Source: Henriciella sp.
GTDB lineage: Bacteria > Pseudomonadota > Alphaproteobacteria > Caulobacterales > Hyphomonadaceae
Direction of reading: 5' to 3'
DNA: 64,000 nt
NCBI GenBank assembly: GCA_017642885.1
Contig: JAEPOM010000010.1
Span: 47,907-111,906, forward strand
Below the pieces are notes generated by a model that saw nothing but the letters and a program-made list of their open reading frames with translations, did not search any database and was not told the origin of the DNA. Of this stretch, positions 8,232 through 15,095 are shown piece after piece. Position 1 is the first letter of the stretch, and the number at the start of each line of letters is the position of its first letter. A program made the translations under genes and the position numbers.

Positions 8232-9320
8232 ATGGCTGATCAAGAAGACCAGTCCGGCGAAAAGGAGTTTGAAGCCTCCGACGAGCGGCTGCGACAGGCG
8301 CGCGAGGATGGCGATGTCCCGATGTCCAAGGAGGCCAATACACTCGGTCTCCTGATCGGTATCGGTCTCGCCGCCATCATCTTCGTTTCTTTCACATCAG
8401 GACAGCTCTCGGACGGGTTTTCGAGTCTGTTTTATTATGCAGAAGAGTATGCCACCGACATCTTTACAGATCACGGTGTGCAAACCCGCCGAACGTTGGC
8501 TGACATCATGTTTTCGATCTTGCCCATCTTCATGGTGTTGGCCGCTTGCGTGCTACTGGTCCTGATCCTTCAGCAGGGCATCGCCTTCTCCACGAAGAAG
8601 ATCCAGCCAGACGTGAAGAAGCTGTCGCCGGTTGAAAACATCAAGAAAAAGTACGGCGCGAAGGGCTTGCTCGATTTTCTGAAAGACGCAGCAAAGATGA
8701 TCTTTGCAGGTCTGATTGCAGCATATTTTCTACTCTATTTCGCGACGGAGTATTACGGTGCCAGCGCACTCGGGCGCGAAGGTCTGGGGGAGTTTACGCT
8801 CAATCAGATCCTGAAACTGATCTTCTATTTCGGCATATTCCAGCTGGCGCTCGCGCTGCTCGACTTGCCACTGCAGACATACTTGCACGGCCAGCGTTTG
8901 CGCATGACGCGCGAAGACCTCAAGAAAGAGATGAAGCAGAGCGAGGGTGATCCGCAGCTCAAACAGCAACGCCGCGAGCGTGGTACGCAAATTACGCGCA
9001 GCGACATGCTCAAAAACGTTGAGAGCGCCACTGTCATCATGGTCAACCCGGAGCACTATGCGGTCGCCCTGAAATGGGATCCCGACAGCGATAATGCACC
9101 GGTCTGTGTCGCCAAGGGCGTTGACCATCTGGCCGCCAAGATCCGCGAAGTGGCACAGGCAAACGGAATTCCGATCTATCGCGATCCGCCCACGACGCGA
9201 TCCATGTATCGACTCGTTGAAATTGATGAAGAGATCAAACACGAGCACTTCGCGGCCGTGGCTGCAGCCATTCAATATGTTGATCGCGTGCGTCAGCACA
9301 TAGGAAAACGTGATGGCTGA
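8232..9320 (+). CDS. flhB: Flagellar export switch protein FlhB
   Basis: FlhB switches export specificity from rod/hook to filament substrates, normally after self-cleavage between Asn and Pro of an NPTH motif. The 362-residue protein has a charged N-terminus, about four transmembrane helices (residues 38-210) and a cytoplasmic domain. The cleavage motif reads NPEH at residues 272-275 (bases 9045-9056), so the Thr is Glu while Asn, Pro and His are kept; by analogy cleavage should still be possible. The next gene starts inside its last codons. Confidence 0.96.
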   Translation: MADQEDQSGEKEFEASDERLRQAREDGDVPMSKEANTLGLLIGIGLAAIIFVSFTSGQLSDGFSSLFYYAEEYATDIFTDHGVQTRRTLADIMFSILPIFMVLAACVLLVLILQQGIAFSTKKIQPDVKKLSPVENIKKKYGAKGLLDFLKDAAKMIFAGLIAAYFLLYFATEYYGASALGREGLGEFTLNQILKLIFYFGIFQLALALLDLPLQTYLHGQRLRMTREDLKKEMKQSEGDPQLKQQRRERGTQITRSDMLKNVESATVIMVNPEHYAVALKWDPDSDNAPVCVAKGVDHLAAKIREVAQANGIPIYRDPPTTRSMYRLVEIDEEIKHEHFAAVAAAIQYVDRVRQHIGKRDG

Positions 9321-9639
9321 GCCGAATGATATTGTACCGTGGCTGCTTGACTTGAAGCATCAGAACCAGGTGCGCCGGTTGAGTGCCGTGATGACGGAGA
9401 TCCGGTTGGTCGAACGCAAGCGACAGGAGCTTCGTGAGGAGCGCGCGAAACTCGACGTCGACCCAAATGGGTTTACCCGAATCAGTCTGCAAAATGGTTA
9501 CGGACGTTACCTTCAGGCGCGCACCGAAGCTCTCGACACGCAGATTCTCGCGCTGAAGGAAAAGGCATCTGAGATTCAGAATAGTATAAAAGAAACAATG
9601 TGTTCGCAGTCGGTTTTGCGCGAAGATGGCGGCGTGTAA
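9313..9639 (+). CDS. Small coiled-coil protein downstream of flhB
   Basis: This is a 108-residue, highly charged, largely helical protein with heptad-like stretches at about residues 20-45 and 70-95 and no signal peptide. ATG 9313 overlaps the end of flhB by 8 bases and has AGGA at 9302-9305, so it is the last gene of the flagellar operon. Size, coiled coil and position would suit a FliJ-like export protein or a flagellar chaperone, but I do not recognise a family signature. The flagellar link is inference from context. Confidence 0.65.
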   Translation: MAEPNDIVPWLLDLKHQNQVRRLSAVMTEIRLVERKRQELREERAKLDVDPNGFTRISLQNGYGRYLQARTEALDTQILALKEKASEIQNSIKETMCSQSVLREDGGV

Positions 9640-9736
9640 ACAAGTTTACCTTCTCTTCACCATGTCCGTCATACTATCTCAGCGCGAATAAGCGGCATTT
9701 TCAATTATAACACGCCGCACGCAAATGGAGAGAAAT

Positions 9737-10099
9737 ATGAGTGCCAAGACACCGTCACACGTGGACCATCAAGTTGGTCGTCGAATCCGTCAAGCGCGCC
9801 GCGATGCGAAGCTTACGCAAGAGCAGCTTGGAAACATGATCGGCCTGACGTTTCAGCAGGTTCAGAAATACGAAAAAGGCGTGAACCGCGTTTCTGCCGG
9901 AACCCTTTATGAGATTTCGCAGGTCCTGGATCTTCCGATCAGCTGGTTCTTCGACGAAGACGTGGTCAACCGTATCGGTGAACCAGACGCATGCGATACA
10001 ATTGAATTTAGCGACTGCATGAACCTGCTCCTTGATTTGCGTCAGAGCAGCAATCTTGGACCGGTGCGCGAAGTGCTGCGCCTCGCAGGCGCGCGCTAA
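9737..10099 (+). CDS. XRE-family HTH transcriptional regulator (copy 1)
   Basis: This is a 120-residue Cro/C1-type regulator. The helix-turn-helix is RIRQARRDAKLTQEQLGNMI followed by QQVQKYEKGVNRVSAGTLYEI, residues about 15-65, and then the segment LDLPISWFF. ATG 9737 is chosen over 9725 because of GGAG at 9727-9730. It stands alone after the flagellar operon, with 97 bp of upstream DNA. It is clearly related to the proteins at 13683 and 14129 and more weakly to 18067. Targets are unknown; its place next to flagellar genes is suggestive only. Confidence 0.88.
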   Translation: MSAKTPSHVDHQVGRRIRQARRDAKLTQEQLGNMIGLTFQQVQKYEKGVNRVSAGTLYEISQVLDLPISWFFDEDVVNRIGEPDACDTIEFSDCMNLLLDLRQSSNLGPVREVLRLAGAR

Positions 10100-10142
10100 C
10101 CTTTCGGGCTTTCCCATTTGCATGTGTGGCGGCCTCGTGCAG

Positions 10143-10162
10143 AGGCATCCTTCAGGATGCCT
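10143..10162. terminator. Hairpin between convergent genes
   Basis: An 8-bp inverted repeat (AGGCATCC, loop TTCA, GGATGCCT) lies between the XRE gene at 9737 and the end of the leftward gene at 10152. No T-tract follows on either strand, so it would be a weak terminator or an mRNA 3'-end stabiliser. Confidence 0.4.
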
Positions 10163-10487
10163 GCGCGTAGGTCGCCATTGAGCCGCCATCGGACTGCATG
10201 AAGGCTTCGAGATCTCTGATCACAGACACGATAAGTTGGGATTCAATTTCGTCTTCGCCAATGTCGCCATTCGGAGACACGAAGCTCTCCCAAAGCTTGA
10301 GTTTGAGCAGCATATCAGCCGGGCTTTGTGCTGCCTTGGCCGTCATAGCTTTTAGAATATCCACCTGAGTATCAAGCTCGGCATCTGCCAGCTCTTCGGT
10401 TTCTATTGACTGAGAAAAGTGAGCGTGACGCCGCATGGACTTCGTCCATTGTGGCATTTCGCGATCAATCAGTGGATCCGACCCCAT
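10152..10487 (-). CDS. Hypothetical helical protein
   Basis: This is a 111-residue acidic protein of unknown function. It has no signal peptide or membrane helix. The predicted helices include QVDILKAMTAKAAQSPADMLL and QLIVSVIRDLEAFMQSDG-like segments. ATG 10487 has AAAGGA 8 bases upstream, so expression is plausible. It sits alone between two regulators (XRE copy 1 and a NepR-like gene), so a regulatory or stress role is possible but unsupported by any motif I know. Confidence 0.6.
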   Translation of the reverse strand: MGSDPLIDREMPQWTKSMRRHAHFSQSIETEELADAELDTQVDILKAMTAKAAQSPADMLLKLKLWESFVSPNGDIGEDEIESQLIVSVIRDLEAFMQSDGGSMATYAQAS

Positions 10488-10653
10488 TCTAATAATCCTT
10501 TCGAGTGTTCCGCAGTTTCTCGTAGCGGGCGCTACACCATTTATTATGCGGGGTAGGTCGGGATTGTTCCCGTCCCACTCAAAAAAAAGTCAGAAAAATT
10601 CAGTCGGCTTTTTGGTTACCGAATTGTGCGATCAAATTGCGTCTCGCTGAGAC

Positions 10654-10842
10654 TCACTCAGAACTATCTTCGCCCATGGCGTCCCGGCGTTCTTTTTCCT
10701 TCAGCGCTTCGATCAGCTGTTTGAGTTTCTCGGGAACAGGTTCGTTCAACACTTCCTGGTAACGCGCTCTCAGCGCGTCGCCTAAGGGTGTCTTGTCGCG
10801 CCATTCTGGCGGTAATTCAGGTAAATCCTTTTTACCCGACAT
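10654..10842 (-). CDS. nepR: NepR-like anti-sigma factor
   Basis: The 62-residue product contains LGDALRARYQEVLNEPVP followed by EKLKQLIEAL. That is the two-helix NepR pattern (L..vYd.vvnEPvPd.f..Ll..L) of the alphaproteobacterial general stress response. NepR holds the EcfG sigma factor inactive until phosphorylated PhyR titrates it. ATG 10842 gives a family-sized protein; a longer reading to 10935 adds a non-conserved leader. Here it is an orphan: no phyR is next to it, and the nearest ECF sigma genes are about 14 kb away. The assignment rests on the short motif alone. Confidence 0.75.
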   Translation of the reverse strand: MSGKKDLPELPPEWRDKTPLGDALRARYQEVLNEPVPEKLKQLIEALKEKERRDAMGEDSSE

Positions 10843-10965
10843 AAGCGTAAACCCTACCAATATCCCCTTTGAGTGAGCAGTTGGACACGAAACCGACGCG
10901 TTATAGCAAGGTGGTGAGTTATATAATTTCTGCAATACACCTTATGCGTTATTCAACAGCCGGTA

Positions 10966-11955
10966 TTACGCATTTTGATGTACTGAAATGGGGGGATTGG
11001 CCAGATCCACCGCGATTTCGTCCTGATCCGCGGTGAGCGGGTGGATGAAGTTCGGTCGGAACCAGGGTGAGAATTTCTGGTTAAACAGGCCGCGCAGCCA
11101 ATCGATCACAATTTGGGCGCGGGCGAGACGTCGGACGCGTTCTGTATAAGTAAGCCAGAAACGAATCGGAGCGACCTCCGGAAGCATCAGTGGTTCCATA
11201 TTCTTGCCCAGGCTGTGCACGTAAGTTGGCAACAAGGCGATGCCGCCTCCATTGGCACACACCTCGATCATCACCGACCCTGAATTGGTGACCAATGAGA
11301 AATCGATCAGGTCGCGAAACTGCTTCGCTTTTGGCGCCCAACGTTCCATCTGGTTCACATACCCTGAATGGATGATGCAGCGATGATTGTGCAGGTCAAA
11401 CAGGCTGGCGGGGCGACCGAATGTTTCCAGGTATTCCGGTGCAGCGAAGAAGCAGTAGTGCAGGATGCCTAGCTTTTTCGAGACAATCTCTTGCCGCACG
11501 GGCTCGCTGAACTGAATGGCAATCTCCGATTTTTCGTTTAGTAGGTCGGCGTCCGGCTGATCCGTGGTGACCAGACGCAATTCGATCTTGGGGTTCTGCA
11601 GGTGAAACTCGGGAAGGTGCGGGGCGATCCAATGCGCAGCGAGCCCGTCCCCGGTGCAGAGCGTGACGGGACCTTCAGCGGGCAGGTCATGATCCAGCAC
11701 ATCGCTGCGCAAGCCATCTGCAGCGTCCGACATAATCTCGGCATATCGCAGCGCCTTCTTTCCGGCCTCAGTCAGCGTGACGCCGCGTGGTGACCGGTAC
11801 AGCAACCGCGCATTGAGCGTGCGTTCCAGTTCGTCGATCTTGCGGGACACCGTGGGTGCCGTTTCTTTCAGCCGCGTCGCTGCAGCATTCATGCTTCCCA
11901 GTTCAGCGACCACGCTGAAGACTTTAAGCTTATCCCAGTCCAGATTTTCAAACAT
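10966..11955 (-). CDS. LysR-family transcriptional regulator
   Basis: This is a 329-residue LysR-type regulator. The N-terminal winged HTH (LDWDKLKVFSVVAELGSMNA, then APTVSRKIDELERTLNARLL) spans residues 5-60, and a periplasmic-binding-protein-like effector domain follows. The gene is divergent from a GNAT operon starting at 12077. This is the classical LysR arrangement, so that operon is the most likely target. The effector cannot be guessed. A 7-bp inverted repeat lies in the shared 121-bp promoter region. Confidence 0.92.
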   Translation of the reverse strand: MFENLDWDKLKVFSVVAELGSMNAAATRLKETAPTVSRKIDELERTLNARLLYRSPRGVTLTEAGKKALRYAEIMSDAADGLRSDVLDHDLPAEGPVTLCTGDGLAAHWIAPHLPEFHLQNPKIELRLVTTDQPDADLLNEKSEIAIQFSEPVRQEIVSKKLGILHYCFFAAPEYLETFGRPASLFDLHNHRCIIHSGYVNQMERWAPKAKQFRDLIDFSLVTNSGSVMIEVCANGGGIALLPTYVHSLGKNMEPLMLPEVAPIRFWLTYTERVRRLARAQIVIDWLRGLFNQKFSPWFRPNFIHPLTADQDEIAVDLANPPISVHQNA

Positions 11956-12008
11956 TCCGCCGCAGCCGTTTCACTATCCACCACCCTATTACATTTCTGT
12001 ACTACCGT

Positions 12009-12043
12009 AATTCGATTCTGTCTGCATCGACGTGCCTCGAATT
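12009..12043. promoter_or_regulatory. Inverted repeat in LysR/GNAT intergenic region
   Basis: AATTCGA (12009-12015) and TCGAATT (12037-12043) form a 7-bp inverted repeat with a 21-bp spacer, between the divergent LysR gene and the GNAT operon. It could be a LysR half-site pair, but the arms are short and the spacing is longer than a single T-N11-A box. Confidence 0.3.
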
Positions 12044-12076
12044 GTGTCATCCAAAAAGAAGAGAAGGAGAGCAGCG

Positions 12077-12658
12077 ATGACGACAATTTCGGAAGAACTG
12101 GAAACCTATCCGTTCGTTTTGGACCGGGACGCGATTATAAAGGGTATGGGCGCCTTTGGCTGGCGGCTGGCCAAAGCGTCCGAGCACGCTGAGATGATGG
12201 CACTGGCGGAGAAGTTGCTGGGGAGCGAACTGACCTCTGCCGAAACGATTGCCTGGATCAACAGCATTACCGGTTCAACATCCTGGATTTGCGGAGACCC
12301 TATCGACGGAATCTTTATCATTGTGCCAGTGTCCCCAGAGGGATTGAAAGCCATTCAGTCTGGCGAGTTTAATCCCGGCGGACCAGAGAAGTCGCATCTT
12401 GCCGCGCTGGGGCAGACGTGCGCGGGCGTCTATGTCGGCGCTTATGCTGGTGCAACACATGAGGCCCGCAAGAATGTCATGATGGCGACGGTAACCATGC
12501 GTGTCGACGGGTACGGACAAGTTCCTGCCTTTGCGCGCGGCGCCACGGATGATGGGGTTCGTTCGATGGAAAGCATTGGATTTCATCCCGCAGGCTTCGG
12601 CGCGGACAAATTGTGGATGCAGCCGCCAATTCGCCGTCCGGAACGGGATGCTGCGTGA
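12077..12658 (+). CDS. Hypothetical protein, possibly GNAT-like
   Basis: This is a 193-residue soluble protein. The C-terminal part (GVRSMESIGFHPAGFGADKLW) resembles the end of a GNAT acetyltransferase fold, but the acetyl-CoA loop is not evident, so the family is only suggested. ATG 12077 is chosen because of GAAGGAG at 12063-12069; the reading from 12032 has no ribosome binding site. It is the first gene of an operon: its stop overlaps the next start (TGATG). It is divergent from the LysR gene. Confidence 0.6.
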   Translation: MTTISEELETYPFVLDRDAIIKGMGAFGWRLAKASEHAEMMALAEKLLGSELTSAETIAWINSITGSTSWICGDPIDGIFIIVPVSPEGLKAIQSGEFNPGGPEKSHLAALGQTCAGVYVGAYAGATHEARKNVMMATVTMRVDGYGQVPAFARGATDDGVRSMESIGFHPAGFGADKLWMQPPIRRPERDAA

Positions 12659-13293
12659 TGCTGGCTATAACTGAAACCGGGCAGACCGGCCTTGCTAAAC
12701 CACTCCCGCGAGATCTCATCGACAAGTTCGAAATCGAACTCGTTCGGAGTTTCGACTCATACCAGAAAGTGGTGACCGTGCGCACGCTCACATATATGGG
12801 CGAACAGGATTGCCCTTATGATGAAGAGTTCGATGGTAACGATATGTGCGCTACGCATTTGCTGGCATACTTCAACGGACAGCCGATCGCGACGTTGCGA
12901 CTGCGATGGTTTGCAGGCTTTGGAAAGATTGAACGCGTCAGCGTGTTGGAGCGGCATCGCAGCAGCGGTGTCGTAAAGGTGCTGCTCGCCGCGGCCTGTG
13001 AAGTTGCGGCACGCAAAGGATTTCGTCGGATGCTCGCGCAAATTCAGGCTCGCCTGTGGCCGCTTTGGTCGAAGACGCTCAATTGCGAATTGCTCAAGGA
13101 TCGTCCCAGCTTTTACTTTTCGGATTTTGAGTACAAGGAAATGGTGATCTCCATAGCCGCGCATCCAGAGGCCATTCGGATCACCTCGGATCCGTATGAG
13201 GTTATTCGGCCGGAAGGAAAGTGGGATGTGCCGGGCGTCCTCGATGCATCCCGCGGTCGGGGTGGCGACGATGTGCGGGTGGTCGCCGCTTGA
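12658..13293 (+). CDS. GNAT-family acyltransferase
   Basis: This is a 211-residue GNAT-type acyltransferase. Motifs seen are FDGNDMCATHLLAYFNGQPIATLRLRW-like beta strands around residue 60-80, then KIERVSVLERHRSSGVVKVL, which matches the V-x-x-x-x-R-x-x-G/A acyl-CoA loop, and a final YFSDFEYKEM strand. The acceptor is unknown. The start overlaps the previous stop and the stop touches the next ATG, so it is in a three-gene operon. The Arg/Gly-rich tail (residues about 195-208) is unusual. Confidence 0.75.
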   Translation: MLAITETGQTGLAKPLPRDLIDKFEIELVRSFDSYQKVVTVRTLTYMGEQDCPYDEEFDGNDMCATHLLAYFNGQPIATLRLRWFAGFGKIERVSVLERHRSSGVVKVLLAAACEVAARKGFRRMLAQIQARLWPLWSKTLNCELLKDRPSFYFSDFEYKEMVISIAAHPEAIRITSDPYEVIRPEGKWDVPGVLDASRGRGGDDVRVVAA

Positions 13294-13686
13294 ATGTCGT
13301 TGCTTGTCGTCAACTCACGTGCGCCAGGCTTTGATAGCCCGAGTGTTGCTGAGTTTGCGCTCAACATTTCGAGCTTGATCCAGCGCGCACGAATTGGCGA
13401 AATCCCAATTGCCCATGTTCACCAAGGTGCGAGCAGAGCACCGCTTGCACTGAGGCTGCCAATCGGACGCTTCGACCCGATTTTCGCGACAAGAGATCTC
13501 ATATGTGAGTTTCCGAGTGCGCTGATAGAGTTTCTGGTCCACAGCCCGTCAAAGACCATCCATTTGGCGGGCTTTATTCGCCGAGATCAATTAATCAGTC
13601 TTTCGTCTATCCTGCAGAAGGCTGGTTATGAGCCGAGCTCGCGCGCCTCTGTCCTGATGGTATTCGATCGTGAACCTGTCGACTAA
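13294..13686 (+). CDS. Hypothetical protein, possible isochorismatase-like remnant
   Basis: This 130-residue protein is encoded directly after the GNAT gene with no gap. The opening LLVVNSRAPGF and the segment KTIHLAGFIRRDQLISLSSILQKAGYE mimic the cysteine-hydrolase (isochorismatase) fold. However, the catalytic Asp, Lys and Cys positions are not seen, so it would be inactive or a different family. Its end overlaps the opposite XRE gene by 4 bases. The function is unknown. Confidence 0.5.
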   Translation: MSLLVVNSRAPGFDSPSVAEFALNISSLIQRARIGEIPIAHVHQGASRAPLALRLPIGRFDPIFATRDLICEFPSALIEFLVHSPSKTIHLAGFIRRDQLISLSSILQKAGYEPSSRASVLMVFDREPVD

Positions 13687-13949
13687 TGCGACCAGTGCGA
13701 AGTATCAGACGCCGCGCCCTGATCTAGACCGCTGAAAAACCAGTCGAGTGAACGATCCAACACCTGTGCGATCGTATACAGTGTCCCCGCAGATACCCGA
13801 TTGCTACCTTGCTCATATTTGTGAATCTGTTGGCTAGAGCGGCCCAGAATTTCACCGAGCTCATGCTGCGTGACCGCAGCCTCCTGACGCGCCCGTTTGA
13901 TGCGCTGTCCGATCTGAATATCCATCGAATTATCGTGCGGTTTTGACAT
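13683..13949 (-). CDS. XRE-family HTH transcriptional regulator (copy 2)
   Basis: This 88-residue protein is almost entirely an XRE domain: IGQRIKRARQEAAVTQHELG, then QQIHKYEQGSNRVSAGTLYTI, then a DWFF segment. It is very close to copy 1 at 9737 (shared NRVSAGTLY and KYE.G), so the two are probably paralogues. ATG 13949 has AAGG 7 bases upstream. It is divergent from copy 3 at 14129, with 179 bp between them that probably carry promoters for both. Its end overlaps the hypothetical gene at 13294. Confidence 0.87.
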   Translation of the reverse strand: MSKPHDNSMDIQIGQRIKRARQEAAVTQHELGEILGRSSQQIHKYEQGSNRVSAGTLYTIAQVLDRSLDWFFSGLDQGAASDTSHWSH

Positions 13950-14128
13950 AAGATCGCCTTCGAACGGAAGAGTACGGCGGCAATGGTAAATTCAATCTAA
14001 AATAGTGTTTGTGGGATCTCGCTCACCTAATTGTGATGCCGATTTAGCTGACCTGAGCGTTGTATTAATGAATATTATGCTTGCACCGCCTGACGTTTCG
14101 GTATGATTGGCGGATGTCGCGTGAATAG

Positions 14129-14413
14129 ATGACAAGTTCGGGGGAAATTGTGTCGGGATCAAAGATAGATCGACACCTTGGTCGAAAAATTAAAGAAGGC
14201 CGCGTCCAGCGGAGCCTAAGCGTTGACGCGCTCGCGCAACAGATTGAAATTCCGTCCGCTCAAATCGAGGTAATGGAGTCCGGCGACGTGCGCATTGCCT
14301 CGTTGCAACTAGCCCGTATAGCAAAGGTGTTAGATCTGCCTTTGAGCTGGTTCTTTGCCGGATTGCCGGGACAAGATGTTTTCGATGCGCCCCGTGCACA
14401 TCGCTCAGTTTGA
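14129..14413 (+). CDS. XRE-like HTH protein (copy 3, diverged)
   Basis: This is a protein of up to 94 residues with an XRE-like domain (HLGRKIKEGRVQRSLSVDAL, then AQIEVMESGDVRIAS) ending LDLPLSWFFAG, as in copy 1. The recognition helix has lost the QQ.KYE pattern, so DNA specificity has changed or been lost. The start is uncertain. ATG 14129 has no clear ribosome binding site, whereas GTG 14150 has GGGGGA at 14140-14145 and would give an 87-residue protein that still keeps the whole domain. It is convergent with the small gene at 14405 and overlaps it by 9 bases. Confidence 0.75.
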   Translation: MTSSGEIVSGSKIDRHLGRKIKEGRVQRSLSVDALAQQIEIPSAQIEVMESGDVRIASLQLARIAKVLDLPLSWFFAGLPGQDVFDAPRAHRSV

Positions 14414-14611
14414 CTTTTGGCCGGTTGGAACCGACACATTCATCTCTGCAGCAACACGCCGAAGCGCAGATTCAGCCGCACCGAGACATTCTTCAAGTTC
14501 ATGCAGGGCTTCCGGCGAGGCAGGGTTTAAGTCCTCTCTCACCCACGCGACCGCACGAAGCATATCAGCTACATATACCAAGTCATCGACGGATAATTTT
14601 GGCTTCTTCAT
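14405..14611 (-). CDS. Small hypothetical protein (paralogue of 19141)
   Basis: This is a 68-residue protein of unknown function. It shares with the product of 19141-19332 the pattern D..YVADMLRA near the start and ESALRRVAAE near the end, separated by a Glu-rich helix, so they form a small family. No signal peptide or membrane helix is seen. Both copies lie convergent to a regulator gene, which suggests a shared regulatory module. An operator-like inverted repeat lies 85 bp upstream at 14696. No strong ribosome binding site is visible. Confidence 0.6.
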   Translation of the reverse strand: MKKPKLSVDDLVYVADMLRAVAWVREDLNPASPEALHELEECLGAAESALRRVAAEMNVSVPTGQKSN

Positions 14612-14695
14612 GCCGCGCTGATTATTCCCCTCGCCGTGATTAACGGTGCTGTCTTTCGATGCCGACTGATCGGATTAAGACACCATTCCCCCGTC

Positions 14696-14722
14696 TGTGC
14701 AATATGTAATATTTATTGCACA
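14696..14722. promoter_or_regulatory. Operator-like inverted repeat
   Basis: TGTGCAATA (14696-14704) and TATTGCACA (14714-14722) form a perfect 9-bp inverted repeat with a 9-bp AT-rich spacer, about one helical turn. It lies upstream of the leftward small gene at 14405-14611 and downstream of the gene at 14761, so it most likely controls the former. The binding protein is unknown. Confidence 0.5.
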
Positions 14723-14760
14723 AGGCGCTGCGCGGCGTTGCACGTCATACTGCCGTAGGG

Positions 14761-15069
14761 TCACGGCTGAGTGGTAAGAAGAGCCCACATTATCGCGGGC
14801 AAAATGATGAACATGATCATGATGAAAACCCAGACCGGAACCTTCGTTTTCGCGGTCTCTCTCGCAGCTATGCCTGCTGGTGAAGGCCCTTGCCCAGCCT
14901 GGCCGCGCCGCGCTTCAATCAGTTCCTGCGCGATGTAAAAGATCGCGAGCGCGGCAGAGATGGCGGCGCTGGCGAGGATTAGCGGCTTGTTCTGTGTGCT
15001 GATTCCAACAAACAGATTGGAGACTGAAAGCGCCAGAACGGCGAAGAGTGTCAGACTGTTTCGATTCAT
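14761..15069 (-). CDS. Hypothetical membrane protein
   Basis: This is a 102-residue protein with three hydrophobic stretches: about residues 5-22 and 28-48, and a C-terminal one at about 76-98 (VPVWVFIMIMFIILPAIMWAL). A polar Gly/Ala/Arg linker lies between the second and third. The likely location is the inner membrane. A ribosome binding site (AGGAGGATCC before ATG 15069) is clear. It lies 26 bp after sthA on the same strand and may be co-transcribed. The function is unknown. Confidence 0.65.
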   Translation of the reverse strand: MNRNSLTLFAVLALSVSNLFVGISTQNKPLILASAAISAALAIFYIAQELIEARRGQAGQGPSPAGIAARETAKTKVPVWVFIMIMFIILPAIMWALLTTQP

Positions 15070-15095
15070 TGGATCCTCCTGTTTGCTAGCACGTC

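Noticed and set aside
10560..10600. Possible EcfG promoter (GGAAC on the minus strand) upstream of the 10152 gene
   Set aside because: There is no CGTT at 16-17 bases downstream; the same was true of the GGAAC at about 10507-10511.
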